Shown piece by piece: positions 47,095 to 57,891 of a DNA stretch of 64,000 bases. The translations under genes and the position numbers were made by a program. This DNA is from Maribacter antarcticus DSM 21422. Lineage in GTDB: Bacteria; Bacteroidota; Bacteroidia; Flavobacteriales; Flavobacteriaceae. Location of the stretch: the NCBI RefSeq assembly GCF_000621125.1, contig NZ_JHZC01000010.1, positions 62,001 through 126,000 of the forward strand, given 5' to 3'. How positions within the stretch are numbered: the first letter of the stretch is position 1; each line of letters starts with the position of its first letter. The notes below the pieces were generated by a model, which made no database searches, was not told the DNA's origin, and was given only the letters and a program-made list of their open reading frames with translations.

Positions 47095-49173
47095 ATGTCC
47101 TCACTAGATTCACCCAAAAGATATACGATTACAGCAGCACTCCCGTACACAAACGGACCTATTCATATAGGACATTTAGCAGGTGTTTATGTTCCGGCAG
47201 ATATCTATGCACGTTATTTAAGGGGCATCGATAAAAATGTAGCGTTTATTTGCGGTAGCGATGAGCATGGAGTAGCTATATCTATGAAGGCCAAAAAAGA
47301 AGGGATTACGCCTCAAGAAGTTGTCGAGAAATATCATACCATAATCAAGCAATCCTTTGCTGATTTTGGAATTACATTCGATAATTATTCTAGGACATCA
47401 GCGCCTATACATCATAAAACAGCATCCGATTTTTTTAAGAAACTATACGATCAAGGCGATTTTATTGAAGAGACTACGGCCCAATTATATGACGATGAAG
47501 CAAAGCAATTTTTAGCGGATCGCTTTGTCAAAGGGGTCTGCCCCAAATGCGGTAATGAGGAAGCTTATGGTGATCAATGTGAGAATTGCGGATCTACATT
47601 AAATGCTACGGACTTAATCAACCCTAAGTCTACCATAACCGGTTCCGTTCCTACAACCAAGGAAACCACCCATTGGTTTTTACCCTTAGACCGTTATGAA
47701 GATTTTTTACGGAAATGGATTTTAGAGGGACATAAGAACGATTGGAAACCCAATGTTTACGGTCAATGTAAGTCGTGGATTGATGGTGGTTTAGAGCCTA
47801 GAGCCGTAACGCGCGATTTAGATTGGGGTATTCCCGTGCCAGTAAAAGGTGGCGAAGGAAAAGTACTCTACGTTTGGTTCGATGCTCCTATTGGTTATAT
47901 ATCATCTACTAAAGAATGGGCGGAGCGGGAAGGAAAAGATTGGGAACCTTACTGGAAATCTGACGACACTAAATTGGTGCATTTTATTGGTAAGGATAAC
48001 ATTGTGTTTCATTGTATCATATTTCCTGCAATACTTAAAGCACATGGCGATTTTATATTACCAGAAAATGTGCCGGCCAATGAATTCTTAAACTTGGAGG
48101 GAAACAAATTGTCCACTTCTAAAAACTGGGCGGTATGGTTGCACGAGTATTTAGCCGATTTTTCGGATATGCAAGATGTGCTTAGGTATACTTTAACTGC
48201 TAATGCACCTGAAAGCAAGGATAACGATTTCACTTGGAAAGATTTTCAAGCCAGAAATAACAATGAGCTGGTGGCTATCTTTGGTAATTTCATTAACCGG
48301 GTAGTCGTTTTAACGAATAAGTATTACGAAGGTGACGTGCCAAAGGCAGGAAGTTTTTCAAAAGTAGATGTAGAGACCTTAGCTGCGTTAAAGCAATTTC
48401 CTGAAATTATTTCTAGCTCTATAGAACGCTACCGTTTTAGAGAAGCGGGTCAGGAACTTATGAATCTAGCTCGTTTAGGAAATAAATATTTGGCAGATGA
48501 AGAACCTTGGAAGGTAATTAAAAAAGATGAGGAACGGGTTAAAACCATTATGTACGTAGCGCTTCAAATAGCAACTGCCCTAGCTGTCTTAAGCGAGCCT
48601 TTTTTGCCATTTACGTCTAAGAAACTTAAGACTATTCTTAATATTAGCCTAAGCGCAGTTGAAGGGCTAAAATGGAACGATGTTTCTACAAAGGAAACCT
48701 TACTCCAAGCTGGCCACATCATAAACAAAGCTGAACTTTTATTTCGCAAAGTAGAAGACCAAGAAATTGACGCCCAATTAGCGAAATTAGAAGCCACAAA
48801 AAAAGCAAACGAGCAAATGAACAAAGCGGTTGAACCTCAAAAAGACACCATTACCTTTGATGATTTTAGCAAACTGGATATGCGTGTAGGTACCATTATC
48901 GAAGCTGAAAAGATGGCAAAAGCAAAGAAATTATTGGTATTAAAAGTAGATACAGGTCTTGATGTTCGTACTATTGTTTCTGGTATAGCAGAGAGCTTTA
49001 CTCCAGAAGAAATTGTAGGTAAGAAAGTAACCGTATTGGTTAATTTGGCGCCACGAGCCCTAAGGGGAGTGGAAAGCGAAGGCATGATTTTAATGACTGA
49101 AAATGCAGATGGGAAATTGGTTTTTATGAATCCTGATTCGGATGGTGTTGCGAATGGGGAAGGGATAAACTGA
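47095..49173 (+). CDS. metG: Methionine--tRNA ligase
   Basis: The protein has 692 residues. The HIGH motif is HIGH at 24-27 (PIHIGHLAG). The zinc-binding Cys149, Cys152, Cys161 and Cys164 are in CPKCG and CENCG. The KMSKS loop reads KLSTSKN near 338-344, the usual form. A C-terminal EMAP/tRNA-binding OB domain is present ([20 protein letters not shown]). It charges tRNA-Met. It has its own promoter and a 122-bp gap before tex. Confidence 0.97.
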   Translation: MSSLDSPKRYTITAALPYTNGPIHIGHLAGVYVPADIYARYLRGIDKNVAFICGSDEHGVAISMKAKKEGITPQEVVEKYHTIIKQSFADFGITFDNYSRTSAPIHHKTASDFFKKLYDQGDFIEETTAQLYDDEAKQFLADRFVKGVCPKCGNEEAYGDQCENCGSTLNATDLINPKSTITGSVPTTKETTHWFLPLDRYEDFLRKWILEGHKNDWKPNVYGQCKSWIDGGLEPRAVTRDLDWGIPVPVKGGEGKVLYVWFDAPIGYISSTKEWAEREGKDWEPYWKSDDTKLVHFIGKDNIVFHCIIFPAILKAHGDFILPENVPANEFLNLEGNKLSTSKNWAVWLHEYLADFSDMQDVLRYTLTANAPESKDNDFTWKDFQARNNNELVAIFGNFINRVVVLTNKYYEGDVPKAGSFSKVDVETLAALKQFPEIISSSIERYRFREAGQELMNLARLGNKYLADEEPWKVIKKDEERVKTIMYVALQIATALAVLSEPFLPFTSKKLKTILNISLSAVEGLKWNDVSTKETLLQAGHIINKAELLFRKVEDQEIDAQLAKLEATKKANEQMNKAVEPQKDTITFDDFSKLDMRVGTIIEAEKMAKAKKLLVLKVDTGLDVRTIVSGIAESFTPEEIVGKKVTVLVNLAPRALRGVESEGMILMTENADGKLVFMNPDSDGVANGEGIN

Positions 49174-49295
49174 TTTTTGTTTTATCCCGAATATCAATTC
49201 AAGCGCTCCCTAAGCATGGGGCGAGAATCTAGGAAAACGATAGGGTTTAGACCATACTCTACTTGTAAAATCCATAGTATCAAAATCTAATTTTT

Positions 49296-51425
49296 ATGAA
49301 CCTCATCTCCTACATACTAAAGTACACTCAACTCCCTGAAAAGAACATTCAGAATACAGTTGCCCTTTTAAACGAAGAGTGTACAGTGCCTTTTATATCT
49401 CGGTATAGAAAAGAACGAACCGGCAACCTAGACGAGGTGCAGATTGGAGATATTGTACAATTTAAAGAGCAGTTTGAGGCCTTAGAAAAGCGAATAAAGG
49501 CGATTATTAAGGCAGTTGATGAACAAGGAGCGCTTACCCAGGAGCTTAAAACTAGGTTGGAGTCGGCAGCCGATTTGATTCAATTAGAGGATCTTTACCT
49601 TCCCTTCAAAAAAAGTAAAAAGACCAAGGCGGAGGTGGCCCGGAAAAATGGATTGGAACCTTTGGCTAAGATTATAATGGCCCAACGTTCCGAGGATATT
49701 GAATACATCGCTAGTCAGTACGTGAACAAAGAAGTACAAAATGAAGACGATGCTTTGGAAGGTGCGCGACATATTATTTCGGAACGGATTAATGAACGTG
49801 CTGATATCCGTAAGCAGCTAAGAAGGCAATTAGAGCGTTTCGCCCTTATTACTACAAAAGTAGTGGGTACCAAAAAGGACGACGAAAAAGCACAGAAATA
49901 CCGAGATTATTTTGACTGGAGTGAGGCTTTAAACCGTTGCCCATCACATCGATTTTTAGCGATATCTCGGGCAGAATCGGAAAAGTACATCCGAATAAAA
50001 ATAGAAATCGATGAAGACGCTGCACTAAACCAAATGCGGCAACGTATCATCAAAAACCATAATTCACCCTGTGCAGCGCAATTGGAACTTGCGATTTCCG
50101 ATGCCTATAAAAGGCTCCTTTTCCCTTCCTTAAGTAACGAATTACTAAAGAGTGCAAAAGAAAAAGCAGATGAAGATGCTATTGGCGTTTTTGCCAAAAA
50201 CCTAAGACAACTCTTGTTGGGCGCACCTCTGGGCGAGAAGCGTATTTTAGCGTTAGATCCCGGGTTCCGTTCCGGTTGTAAGCTGGTTTGCTTGGATGCC
50301 CAAGGAAATTTAGTGCACAACGAGACCATCTATCCACATGCACCCCAAAATGATGTTTCAGGTGCGATAAAAAAACTAAGTTCCTTGGCTAATGCTTATA
50401 AAATTGAGGCAATAGCCATAGGTAATGGTACTGCATCGCGCGAAACGGAACGCTTAGTTAAAAAGGTGATTTTTAAAAATCCAATTGAAGTATTTGTTGT
50501 TAGTGAAGCCGGGGCATCTATCTATTCTGCATCCAAAATTGCAAGGGACGAATTTCCAAATTACGATGTTACCGTGCGAGGAGCCGTATCTATAGGTAGA
50601 AGATTGGCCGATCCCTTAGCGGAATTGGTTAAAATAGATGCAAAATCTATCGGAGTGGGTCAATATCAACATGATGTAGACCAAGCTAAGCTAAAAACTT
50701 CCTTAGACAGAGTAGTGGAAAGTTGTGTGAACTCCGTAGGCGTTAATATCAATACAGCGAGTGTTCCCTTACTGAGCTATGTTAGTGGCATAGGGCCAAA
50801 ACTGGCAGAAAATATTGTGATATACAGAAAAGATAAGGGTGCTTTTACGTCACGAAACGATATAAAACAAGTCGCTAGACTAGGTAACAAAGCTTTTGAG
50901 CAGGGCGCTGGTTTTTTGCGAATTAAAGATGGAGAAAATCCTTTGGACGATTCTTCTGTTCATCCAGAACGCTATGCCGTAGTAAAACAAATGGCAAAAG
51001 ACCAAAAGGCGGATGTAGTACAAATCGTTGGTAACAAATCGCTCTTAAAGGAAATAGACGTCCAAAAGTATCGTACGGATGATTTAGGAATACCTACTTT
51101 AAAAGATATTTTAGCCGAGTTAGAAAAGCCAGGATTGGACAGACGCGAGAAGGCTAAGGTCTTTACCTTTGACCAAAACATCCGTTCTATAGAAGATTTA
51201 AGAGAAGGACAATTACTTCCAGGAATTGTAAATAATATCACCAACTTTGGTTGCTTTGTAGATATAGGGGTTAAAGAAAGTGGTCTTATCCATATTTCTA
51301 ATCTTGCGGATGGTTTTGTTAAGGACGTGAGTGTCCATGTAACATTACATCAGCAGATAATTGTAAAAGTGTTGACTGTGGATATTTCCCGAAAACGGAT
51401 TCAACTAGAAATGCATAAGAAGTAG
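49296..51425 (+). CDS. tex: RNA-binding transcription accessory protein Tex
   Basis: The protein has 709 residues. The N-terminal Tex domain (SRYRKERTGNLDEVQI), the YqgF-like domain (LALDPGFRSGCKLVCLD), helix-hairpin-helix motifs (LLSYVSGIGPKLAENIVIYR) and a C-terminal S1 RNA-binding domain (GIVNNITNFGCFVDIGVKES) are in order. It binds RNA and influences transcription. It is monocistronic, downstream of metG and upstream of the triple-PAS kinase. Confidence 0.96.
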   Translation: MNLISYILKYTQLPEKNIQNTVALLNEECTVPFISRYRKERTGNLDEVQIGDIVQFKEQFEALEKRIKAIIKAVDEQGALTQELKTRLESAADLIQLEDLYLPFKKSKKTKAEVARKNGLEPLAKIIMAQRSEDIEYIASQYVNKEVQNEDDALEGARHIISERINERADIRKQLRRQLERFALITTKVVGTKKDDEKAQKYRDYFDWSEALNRCPSHRFLAISRAESEKYIRIKIEIDEDAALNQMRQRIIKNHNSPCAAQLELAISDAYKRLLFPSLSNELLKSAKEKADEDAIGVFAKNLRQLLLGAPLGEKRILALDPGFRSGCKLVCLDAQGNLVHNETIYPHAPQNDVSGAIKKLSSLANAYKIEAIAIGNGTASRETERLVKKVIFKNPIEVFVVSEAGASIYSASKIARDEFPNYDVTVRGAVSIGRRLADPLAELVKIDAKSIGVGQYQHDVDQAKLKTSLDRVVESCVNSVGVNINTASVPLLSYVSGIGPKLAENIVIYRKDKGAFTSRNDIKQVARLGNKAFEQGAGFLRIKDGENPLDDSSVHPERYAVVKQMAKDQKADVVQIVGNKSLLKEIDVQKYRTDDLGIPTLKDILAELEKPGLDRREKAKVFTFDQNIRSIEDLREGQLLPGIVNNITNFGCFVDIGVKESGLIHISNLADGFVKDVSVHVTLHQQIIVKVLTVDISRKRIQLEMHKK

Positions 51426-51583
51426 GTTGAGAGATTAGTTTACAATCAGTTTTTATGACTAATACAATCGCTTTTGTATCAGAAAAAACTTATATTGCCT
51501 TTATGAATATTACAGATAACCGTAAATTTTAGATATCTGTCTCAGTTAGACTTAACCCCGTAAGACCGAACTATTCTTTATCG

Positions 51584-53557
51584 ATGCCAAAATTTAAATT
51601 ATTGGATAAGCTCCAAGAGCTTTACTTAACTGGATGCAAATCAGACGAGTTTAATTCAGTTTTCCAGCTTCTAAGACTGAGCCTGAACGCATCAAAATCA
51701 ACTTTTGATACTATTACAAGGAACATGGGGCAGGGTTTTGCACATTGTAAAGTTATTTGTGATGAATTCGGTAATCCGTTGGATTTCAGATTTTTAGCAA
51801 TAAACAAAGTTTTTGCAGAGTATGTAGGAATTAACGAAAATAATATTATTGATAGAACTCTGTTGGAAATTTATCCAGATGTAGAACGAAGTTGGTTACA
51901 ACATCTAGGAAAAGTGGCACTTACGCAAGAACCTATCTCTTTTACCCAATACAATCATAACACAGATAAAGACTACACTGTTAGTGCTTACTCAAATATA
52001 CATGGTGAGTTCATCACGCTATTTGACGAGGTTTTAAATACAGCTGAACTTAACGCTGCAAACAAGAAAGTAGAAGATGCCCTTAAATCCAATACAGCTA
52101 TTCTAGCAAATATAAATGAAGCTTTTGCATATTGCGAAGTGGTATATAATAATCAAGGAATCGCATATGATTATAGGGTATTAGAGGTTAATAAGGCATA
52201 CAGGATACAAACAGGAATACCTAAGGAGGATATTGTTGGTAAGACCATATTGGAATTCTTCCCAGATGTAGAGCAGACCTGGTTGGATACTTTTATTGAA
52301 GTGGCACTGACCCAACAGCCCAAGTCTTTTGTAGATTACAATCATAATACGGGCAAGTACTATGATATGAATGCCTACTCCCCTAAAATAGGCTTTTTTG
52401 TAATTATTTTCAAGGATGTTACGGACAAAGAGGTTACTAGATTAAGATTACAGGAAAGCGAAAATTCAAAATCTCAATTACTAAAAAACCTTACCGAGGG
52501 CTTTGCACATTGCGAACTTTTATATGATGATAAAGGATGTCCCATAGATTATAAGATACTCGATGTAAACCCTATTTACGAGATACAAACAGGTATACCT
52601 GCCAAGGATATCATAGGAAAGAAAGCTTTAGAAGTTTTTCCTACTATGAAATCGTCTTGGATTACAATATGTGCTGATGTTGCTCTAAAACAAAAGACAC
52701 ATTCATTTATAGATTACAATGATGCCACTCAAAAATATTACGAGACAACTGCCTATAGTCCTAAAAAAGGAGAGTTTGCGCTTATTTTTCGTGATGTAAC
52801 CGCACAAGAAAATAAACGGGTGCTTCTGGAGAAGGCTTACGAAAAGGCATCGGAAAATGAAAAGCTTAAATCTGCATTTTTAGCGAATATGTCCCACGAA
52901 ATCAGGACACCAATGAATGCGATTTTGGGTTGTTCCGCACTACTGGAAAGTGACGATTTAGCACGAGAGGAAAGCCTACGATGCCTGTCTCACATAAAGT
53001 CATCAGGAAATCGATTATTGAGTATTATCTCGGATATCGTTGATATTTCTAAGATAGATGCGCAGCAACAGAGATTAAACTATACCAAACACGACCTTAA
53101 TGGCATACTAACAAGAGTAAAGGAGCAATTTGATGTCACCCATACAACAGTAAATATTTCACTAGTTTTTGACAAAGGCCTAACAGACGATGAGAGCACT
53201 ATTCATACCGATGATACCAAACTCATTCAAATTCTTTCTAACCTGTTAGAAAACGCATTTAAGTTTACTGAGGAAGGTCAAATACGATTAGGATATAAAG
53301 TAGATGGTGCCTTTTTAAATTTTTACGTTAAAGATTCTGGAATTGGAATCAAACAGGAAGATTATCCTAAAATTTTTGAACGATTTGGACAAGTGGTAGA
53401 TACCAAAACAAAAATAAACACCGGTTCTGGACTAGGTATTTCAATCGTTAACGGACTTATAGCACTTTTTGGTGGAGAACTTACTCTAGAGTCGGAATTC
53501 GGAAAAGGAAGCACCTTTCATTTTACGCTACCCTATTTACCCGCAAACAAAGTTTAA
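51584..53557 (+). CDS. Triple-PAS sensor histidine kinase
   Basis: The protein has 657 residues with no membrane segment, so it senses an internal signal. Three tandem PAS domains lie at about 42-152, 170-282 and 298-408, each beginning with an Ala-x-Cys signature (GFAHCK, AFAYCE, GFAHCE; Cys55, Cys184, Cys310). The kinase has His438 in NMSHEIRTP, the N box NLLENAFKF, DSGIGI and GSGLGISI. The three PAS copies are related to each other, so they probably arose by duplication. The response-regulator gene starts 3 bp after the stop, and the pair form a two-component system. Confidence 0.93.
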   Translation: MPKFKLLDKLQELYLTGCKSDEFNSVFQLLRLSLNASKSTFDTITRNMGQGFAHCKVICDEFGNPLDFRFLAINKVFAEYVGINENNIIDRTLLEIYPDVERSWLQHLGKVALTQEPISFTQYNHNTDKDYTVSAYSNIHGEFITLFDEVLNTAELNAANKKVEDALKSNTAILANINEAFAYCEVVYNNQGIAYDYRVLEVNKAYRIQTGIPKEDIVGKTILEFFPDVEQTWLDTFIEVALTQQPKSFVDYNHNTGKYYDMNAYSPKIGFFVIIFKDVTDKEVTRLRLQESENSKSQLLKNLTEGFAHCELLYDDKGCPIDYKILDVNPIYEIQTGIPAKDIIGKKALEVFPTMKSSWITICADVALKQKTHSFIDYNDATQKYYETTAYSPKKGEFALIFRDVTAQENKRVLLEKAYEKASENEKLKSAFLANMSHEIRTPMNAILGCSALLESDDLAREESLRCLSHIKSSGNRLLSIISDIVDISKIDAQQQRLNYTKHDLNGILTRVKEQFDVTHTTVNISLVFDKGLTDDESTIHTDDTKLIQILSNLLENAFKFTEEGQIRLGYKVDGAFLNFYVKDSGIGIKQEDYPKIFERFGQVVDTKTKINTGSGLGISIVNGLIALFGGELTLESEFGKGSTFHFTLPYLPANKV

Positions 53558-53560
53558 CTC

Positions 53561-53929
53561 ATGGGCGAAAATAATTTTACAGTATTGGTAGCGGAAGATG
53601 ATGAAATTAATTTTTATCTCATTGAAATGTGGATGCAAGATCTTTGTACAATTATCCATGCTGCAGATGGTATTAAGGCTGTAGAAAAGTTTAAATTACA
53701 TCCAGAAATTGATATCATCATTATGGATATTAGAATGCCATATATGAATGGAATAGATGCTACGAAAGAAATAAGACAATTAAATAAAAGTATTCCAATA
53801 ATCGCCTATACTGCCTATGTCATGAACGATGAAGCTGATTTGATGCAAGACGCTGGGTGCAATGAGATTATCACGAAACCCTCCAAAAAAGAAGATTTTT
53901 CCGAACTTGTACAGAAATATAAAAAATAA
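53561..53929 (+). CDS. Single-domain response regulator
   Basis: The protein has 122 residues, a CheY-like receiver only. Acidic residues start the domain (AEDDEIN), phosphoacceptor Asp sits in IIIMDIRMP, and Thr/Lys residues in AYTAYVMN and ITKPSKKED complete it. With no output domain it works through protein contacts, likely as the receiver of the triple-PAS kinase just upstream (3 bp gap). Confidence 0.95.
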   Translation: MGENNFTVLVAEDDEINFYLIEMWMQDLCTIIHAADGIKAVEKFKLHPEIDIIIMDIRMPYMNGIDATKEIRQLNKSIPIIAYTAYVMNDEADLMQDAGCNEIITKPSKKEDFSELVQKYKK

Positions 53930-53945
53930 GAGGTTTAGATATTAG

Positions 53946-54905
53946 TTAATTGCTAACGGCGCGACGTAACCGGTCGTTGATACTTGCGCCTAAGCCAGTG
54001 TTTGGAAATTTTTCCGCTATAATCAAATCGAGATTCAGTTCGTCCAGCTCATATAAGGCGGCGAACAGGTTTTTGGCCGCCTCTTCTAAATCGCCTTGCT
54101 TTGAAAGCGTTTTGACTGTAACATTCTCATGAGTGAATTCATTTTTAAAAGAAAGTACTCCTAATTTTAAATGTTGATGCTCTCTAATCGTATCTAAGAT
54201 TGTATTGCTTACCACTAGTTGCGTGTTAGGAGAATAATGCTTCAATAACATACCTGGTGCTTGGGGAGTAGTTTCATTTTCTGTTACTAAGGTTACTTTC
54301 CCTACAACGGCTTCGATATCCTCAATGGAAATTCCTCCTTTGCGATATACCACCGGGTGTTCTCCATCAAAACCTACTATAGTTGATTCTAAACCTACTT
54401 TACAAGGGCCACCATCTAAAATTGCAGGAATGCGATTACCAAAATAATACGCCACATGTTCGGCAGAAGTTGGGCTTACCCTTGTAAAGGGATTGGCACT
54501 TGGTGCTGCTAATGGAAAATCCAATCCTTGTAATAATTCAATGGTTACCGGATGATTTGGCATGCGAACACCAACTGTTTGTTTACCACCAGTAATACTA
54601 TTGGGTACGAAGTCATTTTTAGCCAATATTAAGGTTAAAGCTCCTGGCCAAAAAGCTTTTGCTAGTTGCATGGCTTTATCCGGAATTGCGATAGCCAGTT
54701 GTTGTAATTGCGCTATATCATGAATATGCAGAATCAACGGGTTAAAAAGTGGCCGCCCCTTCATTTCAAAAATTTGTTTTACCGCTTTTTCATTAAAAGC
54801 ATTGGCCGCTAATCCATACACGGTTTCTGTTGGTATGGCGACTAATTTATTCTCTTTCAATAATTGTTGGCAATAGTTAATGTCTGTCGTAATTACGTTT
54901 TGCAT
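53946..54905 (-). CDS. sua5: L-threonylcarbamoyladenylate synthase, Sua5 type
   Basis: The protein has 319 residues. The YrdC domain shows KLVAIPTETVYGLAANAF and KGRPLFNPLILHI with SPTSAEHVAYYFG, plus the C-terminal Sua5 domain (APGMLLKHYSPNT and the region around EKFPNTGLGASINDRLRRA). It makes the intermediate for t6A modification of tRNA. The promoter box on its strand lies very close to the ATG. Confidence 0.95.
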   Translation of the reverse strand: MQNVITTDINYCQQLLKENKLVAIPTETVYGLAANAFNEKAVKQIFEMKGRPLFNPLILHIHDIAQLQQLAIAIPDKAMQLAKAFWPGALTLILAKNDFVPNSITGGKQTVGVRMPNHPVTIELLQGLDFPLAAPSANPFTRVSPTSAEHVAYYFGNRIPAILDGGPCKVGLESTIVGFDGEHPVVYRKGGISIEDIEAVVGKVTLVTENETTPQAPGMLLKHYSPNTQLVVSNTILDTIREHQHLKLGVLSFKNEFTHENVTVKTLSKQGDLEEAAKNLFAALYELDELNLDLIIAEKFPNTGLGASINDRLRRAVSN

Positions 54906-54910
54906 GAAGA

Positions 54911-54918
54911 CAAAGGTA
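54911..54918 (-). promoter_or_regulatory. Bacteroidetes -7 promoter box abutting sua5
   Basis: On the minus strand TACCTTTG matches TAnnTTTG and ends only 5 bases before the ATG at 54905-54903. A transcript from it would start at or next to the start codon, suggesting a leaderless mRNA. Confidence 0.55.
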
Positions 54919-55121
54919 GTGTAGGATTTTGGTATTTTAATAGGTTTATTAGTGTTTGGATTTTAACGTGCTGTTCATGCTCGCTTACAGGAATGTATTC
55001 GAGATACAACCTAAATGAATAGTAAGTGTGGTCTCAGCCGAGTACTAAAAGTCGTTATAGAATATGATCAACAGAACTAATAGACCACCTCATTATATAT
55101 ACCAATAAAGAGGATTAGGTT

Positions 55122-55129
55122 TATCTTTG
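55122..55129 (+). promoter_or_regulatory. Bacteroidetes -7 promoter box abutting the HDAC-like gene
   Basis: TATCTTTG matches TAnnTTTG exactly. Only 6 bases separate it from the ATG at 55136, so the transcript would be leaderless or nearly so. Confidence 0.55.
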
Positions 55130-55135
55130 TTCCCT

Positions 55136-56038
55136 ATGCTTAAAATCGCTTACCACCCCATTTACCAGCACCCACTACCTGAAGGCCATCGCTTTCCTAT
55201 GTTGAAGTATGATTTACTACCCAAGCAATTGCTACACGAAGGTACTTGTAATCAAGCGAATTTTTTTGAGCCGGAAATCCCCAATGATAAATATATCGTT
55301 GCGGTACACGACCCTGAATATTTCTATGATTTGTTGAACATAAAGATTCCACATAAAGAAGCTCGGAAAATAGGGTTCCCCTTAACCGAAGACCTGGTAG
55401 AACGAGAGCGCATTATAGCTGATGGCACTATGAAAGGCTGTGAGTTTGCATTAGAATATGGTGTGGCCATGAATATTGCCGGAGGTACCCACCATGCATA
55501 TACCGATAGGGGAGAAGCATTTTGTATGTTAAATGACCAAGCTATTGGCGCACGTTATTTACAGTTCAAAAACTTAGCTAAAAAAATACTCGTTGTAGAT
55601 TTAGATGTGCACCAGGGCAATGGCACAGCGGAAATTTTTCAGAATGATGCTTCTGTGTTTACATTTTCTATGCATGGAGCATCTAATTATCCATTTAAAA
55701 AAGAACAATCAGATTTAGATATACCATTGGCAAAAGGCACGAACGATTCCGAGTATCTATCCATTTTAAAAAAAACGCTCCCCAAACTAATAAATCAAGA
55801 ACAGCCAGACTTCATTTTTTACCTTTGCGGCGTGGATGTTATTTCTACGGATAAATTAGGCACTTTGGGGCTCACTATTGATGGCTGCAAACAACGAGAT
55901 GCTTTTGTGCTTGACACTTGTCATCAACTTCAAATTCCGGTACAATGTAGTATGGGAGGCGGTTACTCTCCGGATATTAAGACCATTATAGATGCACACG
56001 CTAACACCTTTAGAGTGGCGCAAGACATCTATTTTTAG
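55136..56038 (+). CDS. HDAC-family deacetylase
   Basis: The start MLKIAYHPIYQ at 55136 is preferred to a TTG nine bases upstream, which lies within the promoter box. The product is 300 residues. HDAC active-site motifs are seen in order: GGTHHAYTDRGEAFC, VVDLDVHQGNGT and MGGGYSPD. This family covers bacterial acetoin-utilisation and acetylpolyamine amidohydrolase types, so the substrate cannot be set. It is monocistronic and convergent with the symporter. Confidence 0.93.
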   Translation: MLKIAYHPIYQHPLPEGHRFPMLKYDLLPKQLLHEGTCNQANFFEPEIPNDKYIVAVHDPEYFYDLLNIKIPHKEARKIGFPLTEDLVERERIIADGTMKGCEFALEYGVAMNIAGGTHHAYTDRGEAFCMLNDQAIGARYLQFKNLAKKILVVDLDVHQGNGTAEIFQNDASVFTFSMHGASNYPFKKEQSDLDIPLAKGTNDSEYLSILKKTLPKLINQEQPDFIFYLCGVDVISTDKLGTLGLTIDGCKQRDAFVLDTCHQLQIPVQCSMGGGYSPDIKTIIDAHANTFRVAQDIYF

Positions 56039-56065
56039 TTGTATTTTAGGGATAATTACCTCTTC

Positions 56066-57724
56066 TTATTTCGCAAAATAAATATAGATACCCACTACAA
56101 CAACAACAATAGTTAATCCCACTTGCTTTACGTACTTGTAAGGTTCAATACTCACTTGCTTCGTATATTGAAGTTCAAAAGCTTCTTCTCTAGGTTTAAA
56201 GTACCCGATAATGAGCATGATGATGATGTTTGAAACAAATAGAATAGCCATAATATGCAGAAAGTGCGGATACGCATCCGCTTCTATCATTGCTAATTCT
56301 GCTTCACCAGTTATGCCAGACGCTTTTGCTTGTTCCAATGCAGTATCAATAAAGTTTGGTTTTAGAATAAATTGGCTTAAACAATAGAGTAGAGACCCCG
56401 TGACTATACCAATTTTAGCAGCTATTGCAGGCACTCTTTTCGTAAGATAACCTACGACAATTATAGTGAATATTGGAATACTATAAATACCGTTTATTTC
56501 CTGAAGATAGTTAAACAAACTACCTGCATTGGCAATGAGGGGTGCAATAAACATAGCGGCAAGTGCCAAACAAACACCAAATATTTTACCATATTTTACA
56601 ACGGTTACTTCGTTTGCGTCTTTATTAATATGTTGTTTGTAAATATCTATTCCGAATAGGGTAACAGAACTATTAAGTACACTATTAAAAGAGCTCAGAA
56701 TAGCGCCAAACAACACAGCAGCAAAAAAACCAATCATTGGTTTTGGCAATACTGCCCTTACCAATTCTGGATAAGCGAGGTCACTAGAAGCCAAACCCCC
56801 TTCAAAATAATGATAGGCAATCATTCCTGGTAATACCAATATTAAAGGGCCTAATATTTTAAAAAAAGCAGCTAACAATAATCCTTTTTGTCCTTCAGCT
56901 AAGTTTTTGGCACCTAAAGCTCTTTGGATTATTTGCTGATTTGTACCCCAATAAAAAAGTTGTACTAACATCATTCCAGTGAAAATGGTTAAAAAAGGTA
57001 CTTCTTGACCATGTTCACCTGTAGAATCAAACCGTTCTGGATTCGTTGTCATGAGTAAATCCAATCCTTCAAATACACTTCCGTTCCCAATCGCCATTAA
57101 TCCAAAAACAGGAATTAATATTCCGCCAATCATTAACCCTATAGCATTAATACTATCGGAAACAACTACGGCCTTTAATCCTCCAAAAACAGCATAAACA
57201 GAACCTATAAGACCAATACCCCAAATACAACAAACCAATGCGGTCTTTTCAGAAATATCAAACATGCCCGCTATATCAAACATACCGCTAATAGCTACCG
57301 ATCCTGAATACAAAATTACAGGTAACAATACGACCACATAGCCGGTTAGAAACAGTCCAGAGGTTAGGGTTTTTGTAGTTACATCAAACCTATCTGCAAG
57401 AAATTGCGGCACTGTGGTTAGCCCTCCTTTTAAATACCTAGGCAATAAAAGTACTGCTGTAACCACCATTGCAATAGCAGCCAGTGTTTCCCATGCCATT
57501 ACGGACAAACCATCCTTATAGGCGCTACCGTTGAGCCCTACGATTTGTTCTGTGGAAAGATTTGTTAATAAAAGCGAACCTGCTATAACCCCAGCTGTAA
57601 GACTTCTTCCTCCTAAAAAATACCCATCAGATGATTTTTCGTTAGTTGATCGCGTAGCGTACCAAGCAATTATAGCTACTAAGGTGGTAAACCCTACAAA
57701 AGAAAAGACTGCTAGTAAATCCAT
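56066..57724 (-). CDS. Sodium:solute symporter, SSS/SLC5 family
   Basis: The protein has 552 residues with about 13-14 hydrophobic helices. SSS family motifs are visible: YFLGGRSLTAGVIAGSLL, NLSTEQIVGLNG, GLKAVVVSDSINAIGLMIGG and WGTNQQIIQRALGAKNLAEG. It imports a solute, possibly a sugar (the SGLT-like text suggests this), with sodium. It diverges from the serine hydrolase gene, with a dyad in the shared upstream region. Confidence 0.93.
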   Translation of the reverse strand: MDLLAVFSFVGFTTLVAIIAWYATRSTNEKSSDGYFLGGRSLTAGVIAGSLLLTNLSTEQIVGLNGSAYKDGLSVMAWETLAAIAMVVTAVLLLPRYLKGGLTTVPQFLADRFDVTTKTLTSGLFLTGYVVVLLPVILYSGSVAISGMFDIAGMFDISEKTALVCCIWGIGLIGSVYAVFGGLKAVVVSDSINAIGLMIGGILIPVFGLMAIGNGSVFEGLDLLMTTNPERFDSTGEHGQEVPFLTIFTGMMLVQLFYWGTNQQIIQRALGAKNLAEGQKGLLLAAFFKILGPLILVLPGMIAYHYFEGGLASSDLAYPELVRAVLPKPMIGFFAAVLFGAILSSFNSVLNSSVTLFGIDIYKQHINKDANEVTVVKYGKIFGVCLALAAMFIAPLIANAGSLFNYLQEINGIYSIPIFTIIVVGYLTKRVPAIAAKIGIVTGSLLYCLSQFILKPNFIDTALEQAKASGITGEAELAMIEADAYPHFLHIMAILFVSNIIIMLIIGYFKPREEAFELQYTKQVSIEPYKYVKQVGLTIVVVVVGIYIYFAK

Positions 57725-57875
57725 AAAAAATTGGTTGTTTGGTTATATACTATTGATTCATTCTTACGAAATATTCTATTTGAATTAAAAAATGAAATTC
57801 GAATATAAGACATACAAAATAAGCAGACCAATTTTCATACGAATATTGATACCTACCGCAACAATACAATCTTCT

Positions 57876-57891
57876 AATCTACCAGTAGATT
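57876..57891. promoter_or_regulatory. Dyad in the divergent symporter/serine-hydrolase region
   Basis: AATCTACCAGTAGATT is a dyad with 7-bp arms and 2-bp centre. Around it TACAATCT (57865-57872) pairs with AGATTGTA (57887-57894). It lies between two divergent genes and could be an operator for either. Confidence 0.35.

Noticed and set aside
51455-51532. 25-residue ORF upstream of the triple-PAS kinase
   Set aside because: It is too short, has no hydrophobic or conserved pattern, and could be chance in AT-rich DNA.
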